DNA from: an uncultured Pseudorhodobacter sp.
Lineage (GTDB): Bacteria; Pseudomonadota; Alphaproteobacteria; Rhodobacterales; Rhodobacteraceae
Direction: 5' to 3'
Assembly (NCBI GenBank): GCA_945957495.1
Contig: CAMFLG010000007.1
Span: 1-22,838 of the forward strand
DNA: 22,838 nt
Part shown: positions 7,933-14,381 of the stretch, one piece after another
Position numbering within the stretch: position 1 is the stretch's first letter
How the letters are laid out: the number at the start of each line of letters is the position of its first letter
Program-made: the position numbers and the translations under genes
The notes under the pieces: model-generated
Told to the model about the DNA's origin: nothing
The model's input: the letters and a program-made list of their open reading frames with translations, nothing else
The model's database searches: none

Positions 7933-8988
7933 TCACGGGGCGGTGTAAATTTGATCGAAGATGCCGCCATCGGCGAAATGGGTCTTTTGCGCCTCGGGCC
8001 AGCCGCCAAAGTGGCTGATGTCCACCAGATCCAGCTTGGGGAACCGCGCCACATCGGCGGGATCGGCCTTGGAGGTATCCCAGCCGCGATAGTAGTCCTT
8101 GAAGATGATCGCCTGCGCTTCGGGGGTGTAAAGGAAGTTCAGATAGGCCTCGGCCAGCTTGCGCTGTTCATCCGAATGGATGTTGGCCTCTACCAAAGCC
8201 ACCGGCGGCTCGGCCAGCACGGAAACCGACGGCACCACGATGTCGAACTTGTCGTCACCCAATTCGTTCAGTGCCAGATAGGCCTCGTTTTCCCAGGCCA
8301 GCAGCACATCGCCGATTTCGCGCTGGGCAAAGGTGGTGGTGGCGTCACGCGCGCCTTTGTCCAAGACCGGCACATGCGAATACAGCGCCTTTACATAAGC
8401 TTCCGGGTCTTGGCCGGCCTTTTCGGCCCAGGCCCAGGCTGCAAGGTAGTTCCAGCGCGCCCCGCCAGAGGTTTTCGGGTTTGGCGTGATCACCTCGACA
8501 TCGTCTTTGATCAGATCGCCCCAATCCTTGATGCCCTTGGGATTGCCCTCACGCACCAGAAACACAATGGTCGAAGTGTAGGGCGACGCGTTGTGCGGCA
8601 GTTTCGATTGCCAATCTGCGGGCAGCTTGCCCTCCTTTGCGATCTTGTCGATGTCGGCGGCCAAGGCCAGCGTCACGACCTGCGCATCCAGACCTTCAAT
8701 CACCGCACGGGCCTGTGCGCCCGATCCGCCATGGCTGGCCTCGATGGTGGGCGCGGGATTGCCCTGCGCGGTCCACCAGGTGGTGAAGGCCGCGTTGATG
8801 TCGCGGTAAAGCTCGCGCGTCGGGTCATAAGACACGTTCAGCAGGCTTTCCGCCGTGGCGCCCTGCGGTGCAAGCAGCGCAAAGAACGCCAGCGCAAGCG
8901 CGGCAAGCGGCCTGCGTGCCCGCAGCAGGACCGGCAGGCGGCGCTGTTCAGGCAAGGGGAGCGGGGTGGGGGTGACGGTGGCAAACAC
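7933..8988 (-). CDS. sbp: Periplasmic sulfate-binding protein
   Basis: 351 residues starting at a GTG (8988), supported by AAGGAGA five bases upstream. The signal peptide has an unusually long N-region (about 25 residues, with RAR and RR), then a hydrophobic core LAALALAFFALLAP and likely cleavage after GATA, near residue 46. The mature part shows the sulfate-binding family strings SHGGSGAQARAVIEGL, NPKTSGGARWNYLAAWAW and PPVALVE. It captures sulfate (possibly thiosulfate) in the periplasm for CysTWA. Sbp and CysP are close relatives; the choice of sbp over cysP is not certain. It is the second gene of the operon, 43 bases after the small protein gene. Confidence 0.92.
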   Translation of the reverse strand: MFATVTPTPLPLPEQRRLPVLLRARRPLAALALAFFALLAPQGATAESLLNVSYDPTRELYRDINAAFTTWWTAQGNPAPTIEASHGGSGAQARAVIEGLDAQVVTLALAADIDKIAKEGKLPADWQSKLPHNASPYTSTIVFLVREGNPKGIKDWGDLIKDDVEVITPNPKTSGGARWNYLAAWAWAEKAGQDPEAYVKALYSHVPVLDKGARDATTTFAQREIGDVLLAWENEAYLALNELGDDKFDIVVPSVSVLAEPPVALVEANIHSDEQRKLAEAYLNFLYTPEAQAIIFKDYYRGWDTSKADPADVARFPKLDLVDISHFGGWPEAQKTHFADGGIFDQIYTAP

Positions 8989-9031
8989 AGCAGTCTCCTT
9001 TAAGGATTTGCGCCAGCTGACGCAGATGGGA

Positions 9032-9238
9032 TCAATTCGTGACCGGCTCTAGCCGCACGCTCCAAGCGCGCGGGTCGCGGTTGCGGAACAGGGATTGGGT
9101 TGTTGCTTCGCGATCCAAGGTGTTCAGGGTCATCACCTCGGCGGCGTCCGAACAGCGCATCAGAGCCACGCGGAACAGGGTCGCCACCGAAGCGCCGCGC
9201 CTGCTGCTGCGGGTTGAGTTTGATCTGCGCAAAGCCAT
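9032..9238 (-). CDS. Small protein of unknown function heading the sulfate operon
   Basis: 68 residues from the ATG at 9238. The start is set by a consensus Shine-Dalgarno AGGAGG (9244-9249) with five bases of spacing, the best ribosome-binding site in this window. Basic serine/arginine-rich N-terminus (RRSNSTRSSRRG), a possible short helix SVATLFRVALM, one cysteine (C29), and a polar C-terminal half with the string LFRNRDPRAWSVRLEPV. No membrane segment or signal peptide. I do not recognise the family. It lies between the operon promoter and sbp, 43 bases before the sbp start, so it is probably co-transcribed. It could be a real sulfur-related small protein or a translated leader whose function is regulatory. 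Confidence 0.6.
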   Translation of the reverse strand: MALRRSNSTRSSRRGASVATLFRVALMRCSDAAEVMTLNTLDREATTQSLFRNRDPRAWSVRLEPVTN

Positions 9239-9276
9239 GTCAGCCTCCTGTCGCCATTGGCCATCTGTGGCCATGG

Positions 9277-9309
9277 GTTAATATCGACATAACTGATCGT
9301 GTATTGCAA
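9277..9309 (-). promoter_or_regulatory. Candidate promoter and LysR-type site of the sulfate operon
   Basis: On the minus strand a TTGCAA -35-like box (9304-9309) is followed 18 bases later by GATATT (9280-9285) as a weak -10. Overlapping the -10 is a dyad GTTA-N9-TAAC (9277-9293) that contains a T-N11-A core, the pattern bound by LysR-type activators such as CysB. This AT-rich stretch stands out from its GC-rich surroundings and lies 40-70 bases upstream of the first gene. No regulator of this type for sulfur is encoded in the window. Confidence 0.4.
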
Positions 9310-9390
9310 GAAAATATTCACGCTCTTTTGGGTCGTGATTAAAGAACAAGATTCTACGCCCCTGGCCCGCTGCGCGAGGCCGACCCATGC

Positions 9391-9433
9391 CGGAGCCTTC
9401 GAAGGCTCCGTGCCGATTTCTGCGAAGAAATCG
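9391..9433 (-). terminator. Tandem tetraloop hairpins after the HAD phosphatase gene
   Basis: Two hairpins directly after the stop codon of the minus-strand gene. The first is CGATTTCT/AGAAATCG (9414-9433, 8-bp stem, 4-base loop). The second is a perfect 20-base palindrome CGGAGCCTTCGAAGGCTCCG (9391-9410), which folds with a TTCG-containing loop. There is no T-run, so classical intrinsic termination is not certain; they may also protect the 3' end of the mRNA or belong to a dispersed palindromic repeat. Confidence 0.5.
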
Positions 9434-9435
9434 TC

Positions 9436-10068
9436 TTAGAACCGCAATCCAGCGGCCTTTGCCCCGGCCAGCAGATCCTCGGCCAGATGATGCGCCCAAC
9501 GGCCCTGACTGGGCACCACATCGGGCACCTGCACCACGGTGCATCCGGCGCGGTGGGCGGCCTCGGCGCCGGTTTCGCTGTCTTCAAACACCAGACAGCG
9601 CGCCGGGTTCACCCCCAGCCGTTCGGCGGCCAGCAGATAGGGCGCGGGCGCGGGTTTCGGGGCGGTGACATCATCGACCGTGATCACCAGATCGAAATGA
9701 TGCGCGATTCCGGCCTTGGCCAGCTTGTCATGCGCGCCGCGCCGCCCGGATGAGGTGACAAGCGCCATCGGATACAGCCGCGCCGACAACAGCTGTGCCG
9801 CGCCGGGCTTCAACGCCAGCCCATCCTGCGCCATCGCGGCCTGAAACCCGGCCTCCCAGATCGGGTGAAGTCTGGATTGGTCCAGTGCGGGATGCGCCGC
9901 GCTGATGATCTTGCCTGCGGTGGGAATATCCACCCCCACCAGACGGTGCATGAACTGCAGATCAACCGGATGGCCCAGCGCGGCAAAGGCCTTGATCCCG
10001 GCGGCAAGGGCCGGGCCTTCGGTATCCACCAAAGTGCCGTCCAGATCGAAGAAGATCGCGTCAAACAT
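9436..10068 (-). CDS. HAD-superfamily hydrolase (subfamily IA phosphatase)
   Basis: 210 residues. Motif I FFDLDGTLVD, with nucleophile D8 and acid/base D10; motif II VTSSG near 104-108; motif III lysine K138 in APKPAP; motif IV FEDSETG at 161-167. All catalytic motifs are present, and the cap domain lies between residues 15 and 90, as in beta-phosphoglucomutase-like and phosphoglycolate-phosphatase-like enzymes. Substrate cannot be assigned. GAGGGA stands about five bases before the ATG. The gene begins 36 bases after the cpdB stop on the same strand, so it is likely co-transcribed; its substrate may be a sugar or nucleoside phosphate, though this is only contextual. Confidence 0.88.
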   Translation of the reverse strand: MFDAIFFDLDGTLVDTEGPALAAGIKAFAALGHPVDLQFMHRLVGVDIPTAGKIISAAHPALDQSRLHPIWEAGFQAAMAQDGLALKPGAAQLLSARLYPMALVTSSGRRGAHDKLAKAGIAHHFDLVITVDDVTAPKPAPAPYLLAAERLGVNPARCLVFEDSETGAEAAHRAGCTVVQVPDVVPSQGRWAHHLAEDLLAGAKAAGLRF

Positions 10069-10104
10069 ATCTGTCCCTCAGCCTGCTGCCCCGCAGATAG
10101 CGGA

Positions 10105-12093
10105 TCACAGCGTCAGGCGAAAGCGGCGAAAGCCGCTTGGCAGCAGGTCCAGCGGTGCGAGGCGCAGATGCGGCACCTCTGCCAGATGCGCAGTGGCCTC
10201 TGGTGCGCTGTCAAACAGCACTGTGGCGCCGGGGATCGGGCGAAAGGTCCAGGGCGGCGGGGCCACCGGCGCGGGCAGAAAGCCGTCGCGCAGATAGGTT
10301 TCCAACACCTCGCGGTTGGTTTCTTCACTGTCGTAGATCATCCGCGCGGGCAGCGCCCCGGCAAAACCCGCGCCGCCCGCGCTGCGATAGCTGTTGGAGG
10401 CCAGCGCAAAGGCCCGGTCGGCGGCAACTGGCTCGCCCTGATGGCACAGATCGGTGATGCGGCGGCTTTGCGCAACCTCGCGGCCCAGCGCATCAAAGCG
10501 GGCCGGTTGCGTCAGGTCGATCTGATAGGTCAAGCCGTCGATGGTGTCGAAGTTGAAGCTGGGGAAGGCCGCGTCCAGCAGCGGCGCATCGCGGGCATCT
10601 GGGGTGATCTGGTGAAACTGGCTGACCGCGCGTTCCAGCCACAAGGCAAGCTCTGCCCCGGTGACGCGCAGCGCGGTCAGGCTGTTGGCATAGGGGTAAA
10701 GATCGGTCAGGTGCCGCCGCAACAGCGGGCCTGCCGGAATGTCGGTGTAATTCTCGGGTCCGCCGCGCCCACCCGCCTTGAACGGCGACACCGCGCACAA
10801 AACCGGCAGATCGCCATGCGGGCCGTCTTGCAAAACCTGCGTGATGCGCCGCTTTTCCGACTGCGCCAGCAGATGCAGGGCGGGGCCGTGGCACAGCATC
10901 GCGAAATAGCTGTTCAGCGGCAGCGGCGTTTGGCCGATCACCGCATCCCCGCGTTGCAGCAGGCGGTTGTGCAGCGGCAAGGCCAGCGCCACCACCGCAG
11001 GCGCATCCGCCACCAAAGGGCGCATCTGGCCCGCAGCGCCCTCGCGGCTGGCAATCGGGCGCAAGCCGCAGGTCTGCGTCGCGATCTGCCACCCCTTGCG
11101 GGATTTGCGCAAGCCAAGGTCGATCACCCCCAGATGAGAGCCGAAGAACCCCGGGCTGACCGCCGGTTTGCCGCCCAGACCGCGCGCGCCGCCCTCTGGA
11201 TAGGTCAGATGCGTATGGCCCGCGATCACCACGTCGATGCCGTCCAGCCCGGCCAGCGCCGAACTGGCATTTTCGGCCCCCGGCGGGCTGGACGGATCAC
11301 CCAGACCGGAATGCGACAGCGCCACGATCAGATCGGCCCCCGCCCGGCGCAAGGCGGGGACCATATTCCGCGCCGAGGCCAGAATATCATCCACCGCAGC
11401 CCGTCCGCGCAGATAGCGGCGTTCCCAAACCATGGTCTGCGGCGGCAGAAAGCCGATCACACCGATGTTGATGTCATGCAACCGCCCGCGCCTGTCCCGC
11501 AAGCTGCGCGGCAGGATCTGCGATGTCACCGCCAACGGTTGGCCCCGGCTGGGTTTAAAATACAGGTTGGAACAGATCACCGGAAAATCCGCCGCCGCCA
11601 GACTGCGGCGCAAAAAGCCGATGCCATAGCTGAATTCATGGTTGCCCAACGTGACCGCATCATAGCGCAACAGGTTCATCGCCGCGATCATCGGATGCAC
11701 AAAGCGGCTGCGTCCGCCGCGATCTTCGGGCCGGGTTTCGGCGATATGGTCGCCCAAGGCGGTGCCGTGCAGGAAATCACCATTGTCAAACAGCAGCGCC
11801 TGCGGCCGCTCGGCCCGTGCGGCCGCGATCAGGCTGGCCACCCGCGCCAGCCCCCGGTTATGCGCAACCCGGTTGGTGTGATAGTCCCAGGCCAACAGAT
11901 TGGCGTGCAGATCGGTGGTTGCCAAAATCCGCAAAGGCACCACCGCGTCATCGCCAGCTTGCGCCCCTGCCACCAATCTTTCCCCCACCAAATCCAGTGC
12001 GTCTTGCTGTGCCCGGTCTTTTCGCCTTGGGCTTGGGGGCAAACTGCCACCGGGCGGTGGATTTGAAAAGTTTCCGGGTGAACAGATGTACAA
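10105..12093 (-). CDS. cpdB: 2',3'-cyclic-nucleotide 2'-phosphodiesterase/3'-nucleotidase
   Basis: 662 residues. Calcineurin-like metallophosphatase domain with TTDLHANLLAWDY (D61, H63), NGDFLHG (104-110), LGNHEF (149-154), LSHSG (259-263) and AGHTHL (291-296); the 5'-nucleotidase C-terminal domain includes SNSYRSAGGAGF. This order and LLAWDY point to CpdB rather than UshA. The likely start is a TTG at 12093: AAAGGAG (12098-12104) sits just ahead and a stop in frame lies immediately upstream. No ATG is available before the conserved core. Residues 1-50 are proline-rich and show no signal peptide, whereas E. coli CpdB is periplasmic; either this form is cytoplasmic or the true start is an internal GTG near residue 51. 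It precedes the HAD phosphatase. Confidence 0.88.
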   Translation of the reverse strand: MYICSPGNFSNPPPGGSLPPSPRRKDRAQQDALDLVGERLVAGAQAGDDAVVPLRILATTDLHANLLAWDYHTNRVAHNRGLARVASLIAAARAERPQALLFDNGDFLHGTALGDHIAETRPEDRGGRSRFVHPMIAAMNLLRYDAVTLGNHEFSYGIGFLRRSLAAADFPVICSNLYFKPSRGQPLAVTSQILPRSLRDRRGRLHDINIGVIGFLPPQTMVWERRYLRGRAAVDDILASARNMVPALRRAGADLIVALSHSGLGDPSSPPGAENASSALAGLDGIDVVIAGHTHLTYPEGGARGLGGKPAVSPGFFGSHLGVIDLGLRKSRKGWQIATQTCGLRPIASREGAAGQMRPLVADAPAVVALALPLHNRLLQRGDAVIGQTPLPLNSYFAMLCHGPALHLLAQSEKRRITQVLQDGPHGDLPVLCAVSPFKAGGRGGPENYTDIPAGPLLRRHLTDLYPYANSLTALRVTGAELALWLERAVSQFHQITPDARDAPLLDAAFPSFNFDTIDGLTYQIDLTQPARFDALGREVAQSRRITDLCHQGEPVAADRAFALASNSYRSAGGAGFAGALPARMIYDSEETNREVLETYLRDGFLPAPVAPPPWTFRPIPGATVLFDSAPEATAHLAEVPHLRLAPLDLLPSGFRRFRLTL

Positions 12094-12097
12094 ATTT

Positions 12098-12104
12098 CTC
12101 CTTT
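12098..12104 (-). promoter_or_regulatory. Shine-Dalgarno deciding the TTG start of cpdB
   Basis: AAAGGAG on the minus strand, four bases before the TTG at 12093. It is the only strong ribosome-binding site near the 5' end of the cpdB frame. Confidence 0.55.
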
Positions 12105-12112
12105 AAGTTGCA

Positions 12113-12140
12113 AATATAACATCGACTTAGAGCTTGTCTG
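12113..12140 (-). promoter_or_regulatory. Candidate cpdB promoter
   Basis: CAGACA (12135-12140) and TATATT (12113-12118) separated by 16 bases on the minus strand. The -35 half lies inside the left inverted arm of the MITE-like element next to it, so the element may supply part of the promoter. The predicted leader would be only about 13 bases but includes the Shine-Dalgarno. Confidence 0.35.
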
Positions 12141-12234
12141 GTTTTGATGGAAGCATCCTGATCGAAATTCGCCTTCGGGCGCATGCCAGAGTCAGTGATT
12201 TTCGATTCAATGTAGACCAGACAGGCATTAGAGC
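12127..12234. repeat. MITE-like element with inverted ends and flanking direct repeat
   Basis: A perfect 7-base direct repeat TTAGAGC occurs at 12127-12133 and 12228-12234. Just inside are inverted arms GCTTGTCTGGT (12132-12142) and ACCAGACAGGC (12216-12226), which pair in 10 of 11 positions. The enclosed sequence, about 95 bases, has no convincing coding capacity and is less GC-rich than its neighbours. Short length, inverted ends and flanking duplication are the marks of a non-autonomous miniature transposable element or dispersed palindromic repeat. The direct repeat overlaps the arm on the left and is one base away from it on the right, so the exact ends are uncertain. Confidence 0.5.
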
Positions 12235-12271
12235 GGCTTTCCCTTTATCTGACTCAGATTGCGGGAAAGCC
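12235..12271. repeat. Long imperfect hairpin
   Basis: Outer 9-bp arms GGCTTTCCC (12235-12243) and GGGAAAGCC (12263-12271) enclose an inner 5-bp stem ATCTG/CAGAT around an ACT loop, with a 3x3 internal loop between the stems. It begins at the base after the MITE-like direct repeat and may belong to the same element. No T-run follows on either strand. Confidence 0.5.
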
Positions 12272-12573
12272 AAGACATGCCGGCGCTGGTCATTCTGTAT
12301 TTTGCATCTGATCCCATGCGCCGGATAAAACGCATGCGCGCCGGGCGCTATCGCGCGGCATTTGGCGGGGGGGCGCCCCAAAGCAAAACGTCGGGCCACG
12401 CCGATTGGATTCGCGCGGCGGGGCCTTTCAGGCCCGTTATCCATCTGATCTGGTGAAGAAATCAGCAGAAAATCAATACCGCCCTTCGGTGTATTTCGGT
12501 CCGTTCCGCAGACGTGCCGTTGCGCAGGTCAATCGTCAGCCGCTGCAGCGCCTGCACCACAAAGACCATCCTT
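12272..12573. other. Non-coding stretch between cpdB upstream element and PPOX gene
   Basis: No supported gene. It contains a small GC hairpin GGGCCT-TTC-AGGCCC (12421-12435) about 140 bases beyond the PPOX stop and a GGGGCGCCCC palindrome near 12370. Frames crossing it in both directions lack ribosome-binding sites and resemble no family I know. Confidence 0.5.
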
Positions 12574-13179
12574 TCACAGCCTTCTGCGCAACTCGTCCAG
12601 TTCGGCGGTCAGGCGGGCAATCTCGCGGTCGCGGGCGTCCAGCGCCTCGGCCACATCCTGCGCCGGGAACATCTGCGGGATATGCTGCGGGCAGTTGGCG
12701 TCCCAGGCGGCGACGGTGAACAGGATCACCTGTTCGGGCCGGGCCTTGTAGCCTGCGGGCATCAGCCGTTCGGTCAGCGCGGCGTCGCCTTCGATAACGC
12801 GCGCCGTGCCCCAGATCTTAATGCGGCGGCGATAGGCATAGTCGATCAGGAACATATAGGCCTTTGGATTATCCGCCAGATTTCCGCTGGTGATGAACTG
12901 GCGGTTTCCGGCGTAATCGACAAAGCCGATGGTCTGACTGTCGATCACCCGCAAGAAACCGGGCGGCCCGCCGCGATGCTGGATATAGGGCTGACCCTCG
13001 GCATTGGCGCTGGCCAGAAAGAAGCTGGTCTGCGCCTGAATGAAGGCTTTCAGATCACCGTCGATCTCGGTCGCCCAAGCCGCGCCCGCCTCTTGCGCGG
13101 CATGGGCGCGGCGCGATCCTTTGCGGGTCTGGATCGCCTTGACGGTCGGGGTAAAGCCGATGTCGCTGGAATATTCCAT
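12574..13179 (-). CDS. Pyridoxamine 5'-phosphate oxidase (PPOX) class flavoprotein
   Basis: 201 residues from the ATG at 13179, preceded by AAGGGGGG; a TTG seven codons upstream was rejected. Split-barrel FMN-binding fold strings: FFLASANAEGQPYIQHRGG (about 53-71), GNRQFITSGNLADNPKAYMF, RRRIKIWGTARV, and the C-terminal AWDANCPQHIPQ typical of this uncharacterised PPOX subgroup. The last 25 residues (ALDARDREIARLTAELDELR) form a likely coiled coil. Probably binds FMN or F420-like cofactor and acts in small-molecule redox chemistry; it is not PdxH itself. Third gene of a minus-strand cassette, ten bases after the DUF1348 gene. Confidence 0.85.
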   Translation of the reverse strand: MEYSSDIGFTPTVKAIQTRKGSRRAHAAQEAGAAWATEIDGDLKAFIQAQTSFFLASANAEGQPYIQHRGGPPGFLRVIDSQTIGFVDYAGNRQFITSGNLADNPKAYMFLIDYAYRRRIKIWGTARVIEGDAALTERLMPAGYKARPEQVILFTVAAWDANCPQHIPQMFPAQDVAEALDARDREIARLTAELDELRRRL

Positions 13180-13189
13180 GCCGCCCCCC

Positions 13190-13654
13190 TTATAGCCCAA
13201 GCGCAGTCAGCCCGGGGTGGTCGCCGGGTCTTGCGCCCTGCGGCCAAAGGAATTTGCGATCCGCCTCGGCAATCGCCAGATCGTTGATGCTGGCATGGCG
13301 CTGCGCCATCAGACCCTCGGCATCAAACTGCCAGTTTTCGTTGCCATAGCTGCGGAACCATTGGCCCTGCGCGTCGTGCCATTCATAGGCAAAGCGCACC
13401 GCGATACGGGCCCCCTGAAAGGCCCAGACCTCTTTGATCAGGCGGTAGTCCTGCTCGCGCGCCCATTTCTCGGTCAGAAACGCCTCGATCGCGGCGCGTC
13501 CGGTCAGAAAGGTCGATCGGTTGCGCCACTGGCTATCGGGCGTATAGGCCAGCGCCACGCGGGCGGGGTCGCGTGAATTCCACGCATCTTCGGCCATCCG
13601 GGCCTTTTGCGCGGCGGTTTCGGCAGAGAAGGGCGGCAAGGGGGGGCGGGGCAT
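13190..13654 (-). CDS. DUF1348 / nuclear-transport-factor-2-like protein
   Basis: 154 residues from the ATG at 13654, which has AAAGG nine bases ahead; longer starts upstream were rejected because similarity begins at MPRPPLPPFSAETAAQKARM. Nearly the whole protein follows the DUF1348 pattern: AEDAWNSRDPARVALAYT, DSQWRNRSTFLTGR, EKWAREQDYRLIKE, RFAYEWHDAQGQWFRSYGNENW, and HASINDLAIAEADRKFLWP. The fold is a cone-shaped SnoaL/NTF2-like barrel, used for small-ligand binding or isomerase-type chemistry; the true substrate of the family is not known. Middle gene of the cassette. Confidence 0.88.
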   Translation of the reverse strand: MPRPPLPPFSAETAAQKARMAEDAWNSRDPARVALAYTPDSQWRNRSTFLTGRAAIEAFLTEKWAREQDYRLIKEVWAFQGARIAVRFAYEWHDAQGQWFRSYGNENWQFDAEGLMAQRHASINDLAIAEADRKFLWPQGARPGDHPGLTALGL

Positions 13655-13710
13655 GATGCAAACCTTTGCTGCGGTGCCGCCCGGCATGGGCGGCACCATG
13701 GGGGGAAGGA

Positions 13711-14259
13711 TCAGGCGGCGAGTTCGGCGGCCCCGGGGAAATCTAACACGGTCCGGGCCACCACGGTGAGGTAAATAGTCCAGGTGTTCAGCGCGACATG
13801 CAGAACGATTTCAACGATTTGCGCATCGTCATACCCGGCCAGTTTCACCGCAGCCAGATCGGCGTCGCCAACATGGCCGCGGGCCTTGGTTACTTGCGCG
13901 GCAAACTGCACGGCGGCATCGGCCTTGGCATCGTTCGAATGGCCGTGGCGGTTGGCCAGAATTTCGGCGTCATCCAGTTTGGCCAAGGTCTTGCCCAGAT
14001 AGCTGTGCGCCGAAAGGCAATAGGTACAGCCGTTGATTTCGGCCACGGCCAGCGCAATGCGTTCGCGGGTGGCGGCAGGCAGCTTGCCTTTGCCCAACGC
14101 GCCCGAAAGGCCCAGATAGCCCTCCAATGCGGCAGGGCTGTTTGCGACGACGCGGAACAGGTTGGGCACCGTGCCAAGTTGTTTCTTGACCGCCTCCAGC
14201 AGCGGCTGTGCGGCAAGCGGGGCGTCGGCGATGGTGGCGGGGGTGGCGATGCGGGTCAT
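13711..14259 (-). CDS. Carboxymuconolactone decarboxylase / AhpD-like protein
   Basis: 182 residues from the ATG at 14259, preceded by GGAG seven bases upstream. The AhpD-type active site is present: E74, C78 and C81 in the CxxC of EINGCTYCLSAHSYLG, and H85. Such proteins are thiol-disulfide peroxidase-type enzymes, often induced by oxidative or electrophile stress. N-terminal LGTVPNLFRVVANSPAALEGYL is also characteristic. First gene of the cassette, divergent from a LysR regulator 122 bases away, and 56 bases before the DUF1348 gene. A true carboxymuconolactone decarboxylase is unlikely given the CxxC motif. Confidence 0.88.
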   Translation of the reverse strand: MTRIATPATIADAPLAAQPLLEAVKKQLGTVPNLFRVVANSPAALEGYLGLSGALGKGKLPAATRERIALAVAEINGCTYCLSAHSYLGKTLAKLDDAEILANRHGHSNDAKADAAVQFAAQVTKARGHVGDADLAAVKLAGYDDAQIVEIVLHVALNTWTIYLTVVARTVLDFPGAAELAA

Positions 14260-14323
14260 GGTTTTCTCCATTTCAGGGGCAGGACAAAAGCTGTCAGGTG
14301 CGGCAGAGATAGAGAGTTTCAAT

Positions 14324-14365
14324 TTTCGGGTGTATCCGTTAAGAATGGTTAGTAAGTTTCCGAAA
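14324..14365. promoter_or_regulatory. Candidate operator between the AhpD-like gene and its LysR regulator
   Basis: AT-rich stretch in the 122-base divergent gap with inverted arms TTTCGG (14324-14329) and CCGAAA (14360-14365), spaced by 30 bases. The gap also holds GTTAAGAATGGTTAG. The arrangement suits a LysR-type activator binding its own divergent promoter, but no consensus can be proven from one copy. Confidence 0.35.
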
Positions 14366-14381
14366 TATGGAAGGATGGGCG

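Noticed and set aside
9865..12066. 733-residue open frame on the plus strand, antisense to cpdB
   Set aside because: Glutamine/arginine/histidine-rich translation typical of antisense frames in GC-rich DNA, no ribosome-binding site, and the opposite strand holds all CpdB motifs.
12127..12444. 105-residue minus-strand frame across the repeat element
   Set aside because: Crosses the inverted-repeat element and hairpin, has no ribosome-binding site and shows no family resemblance; probably the kind of false gene that repeats create.
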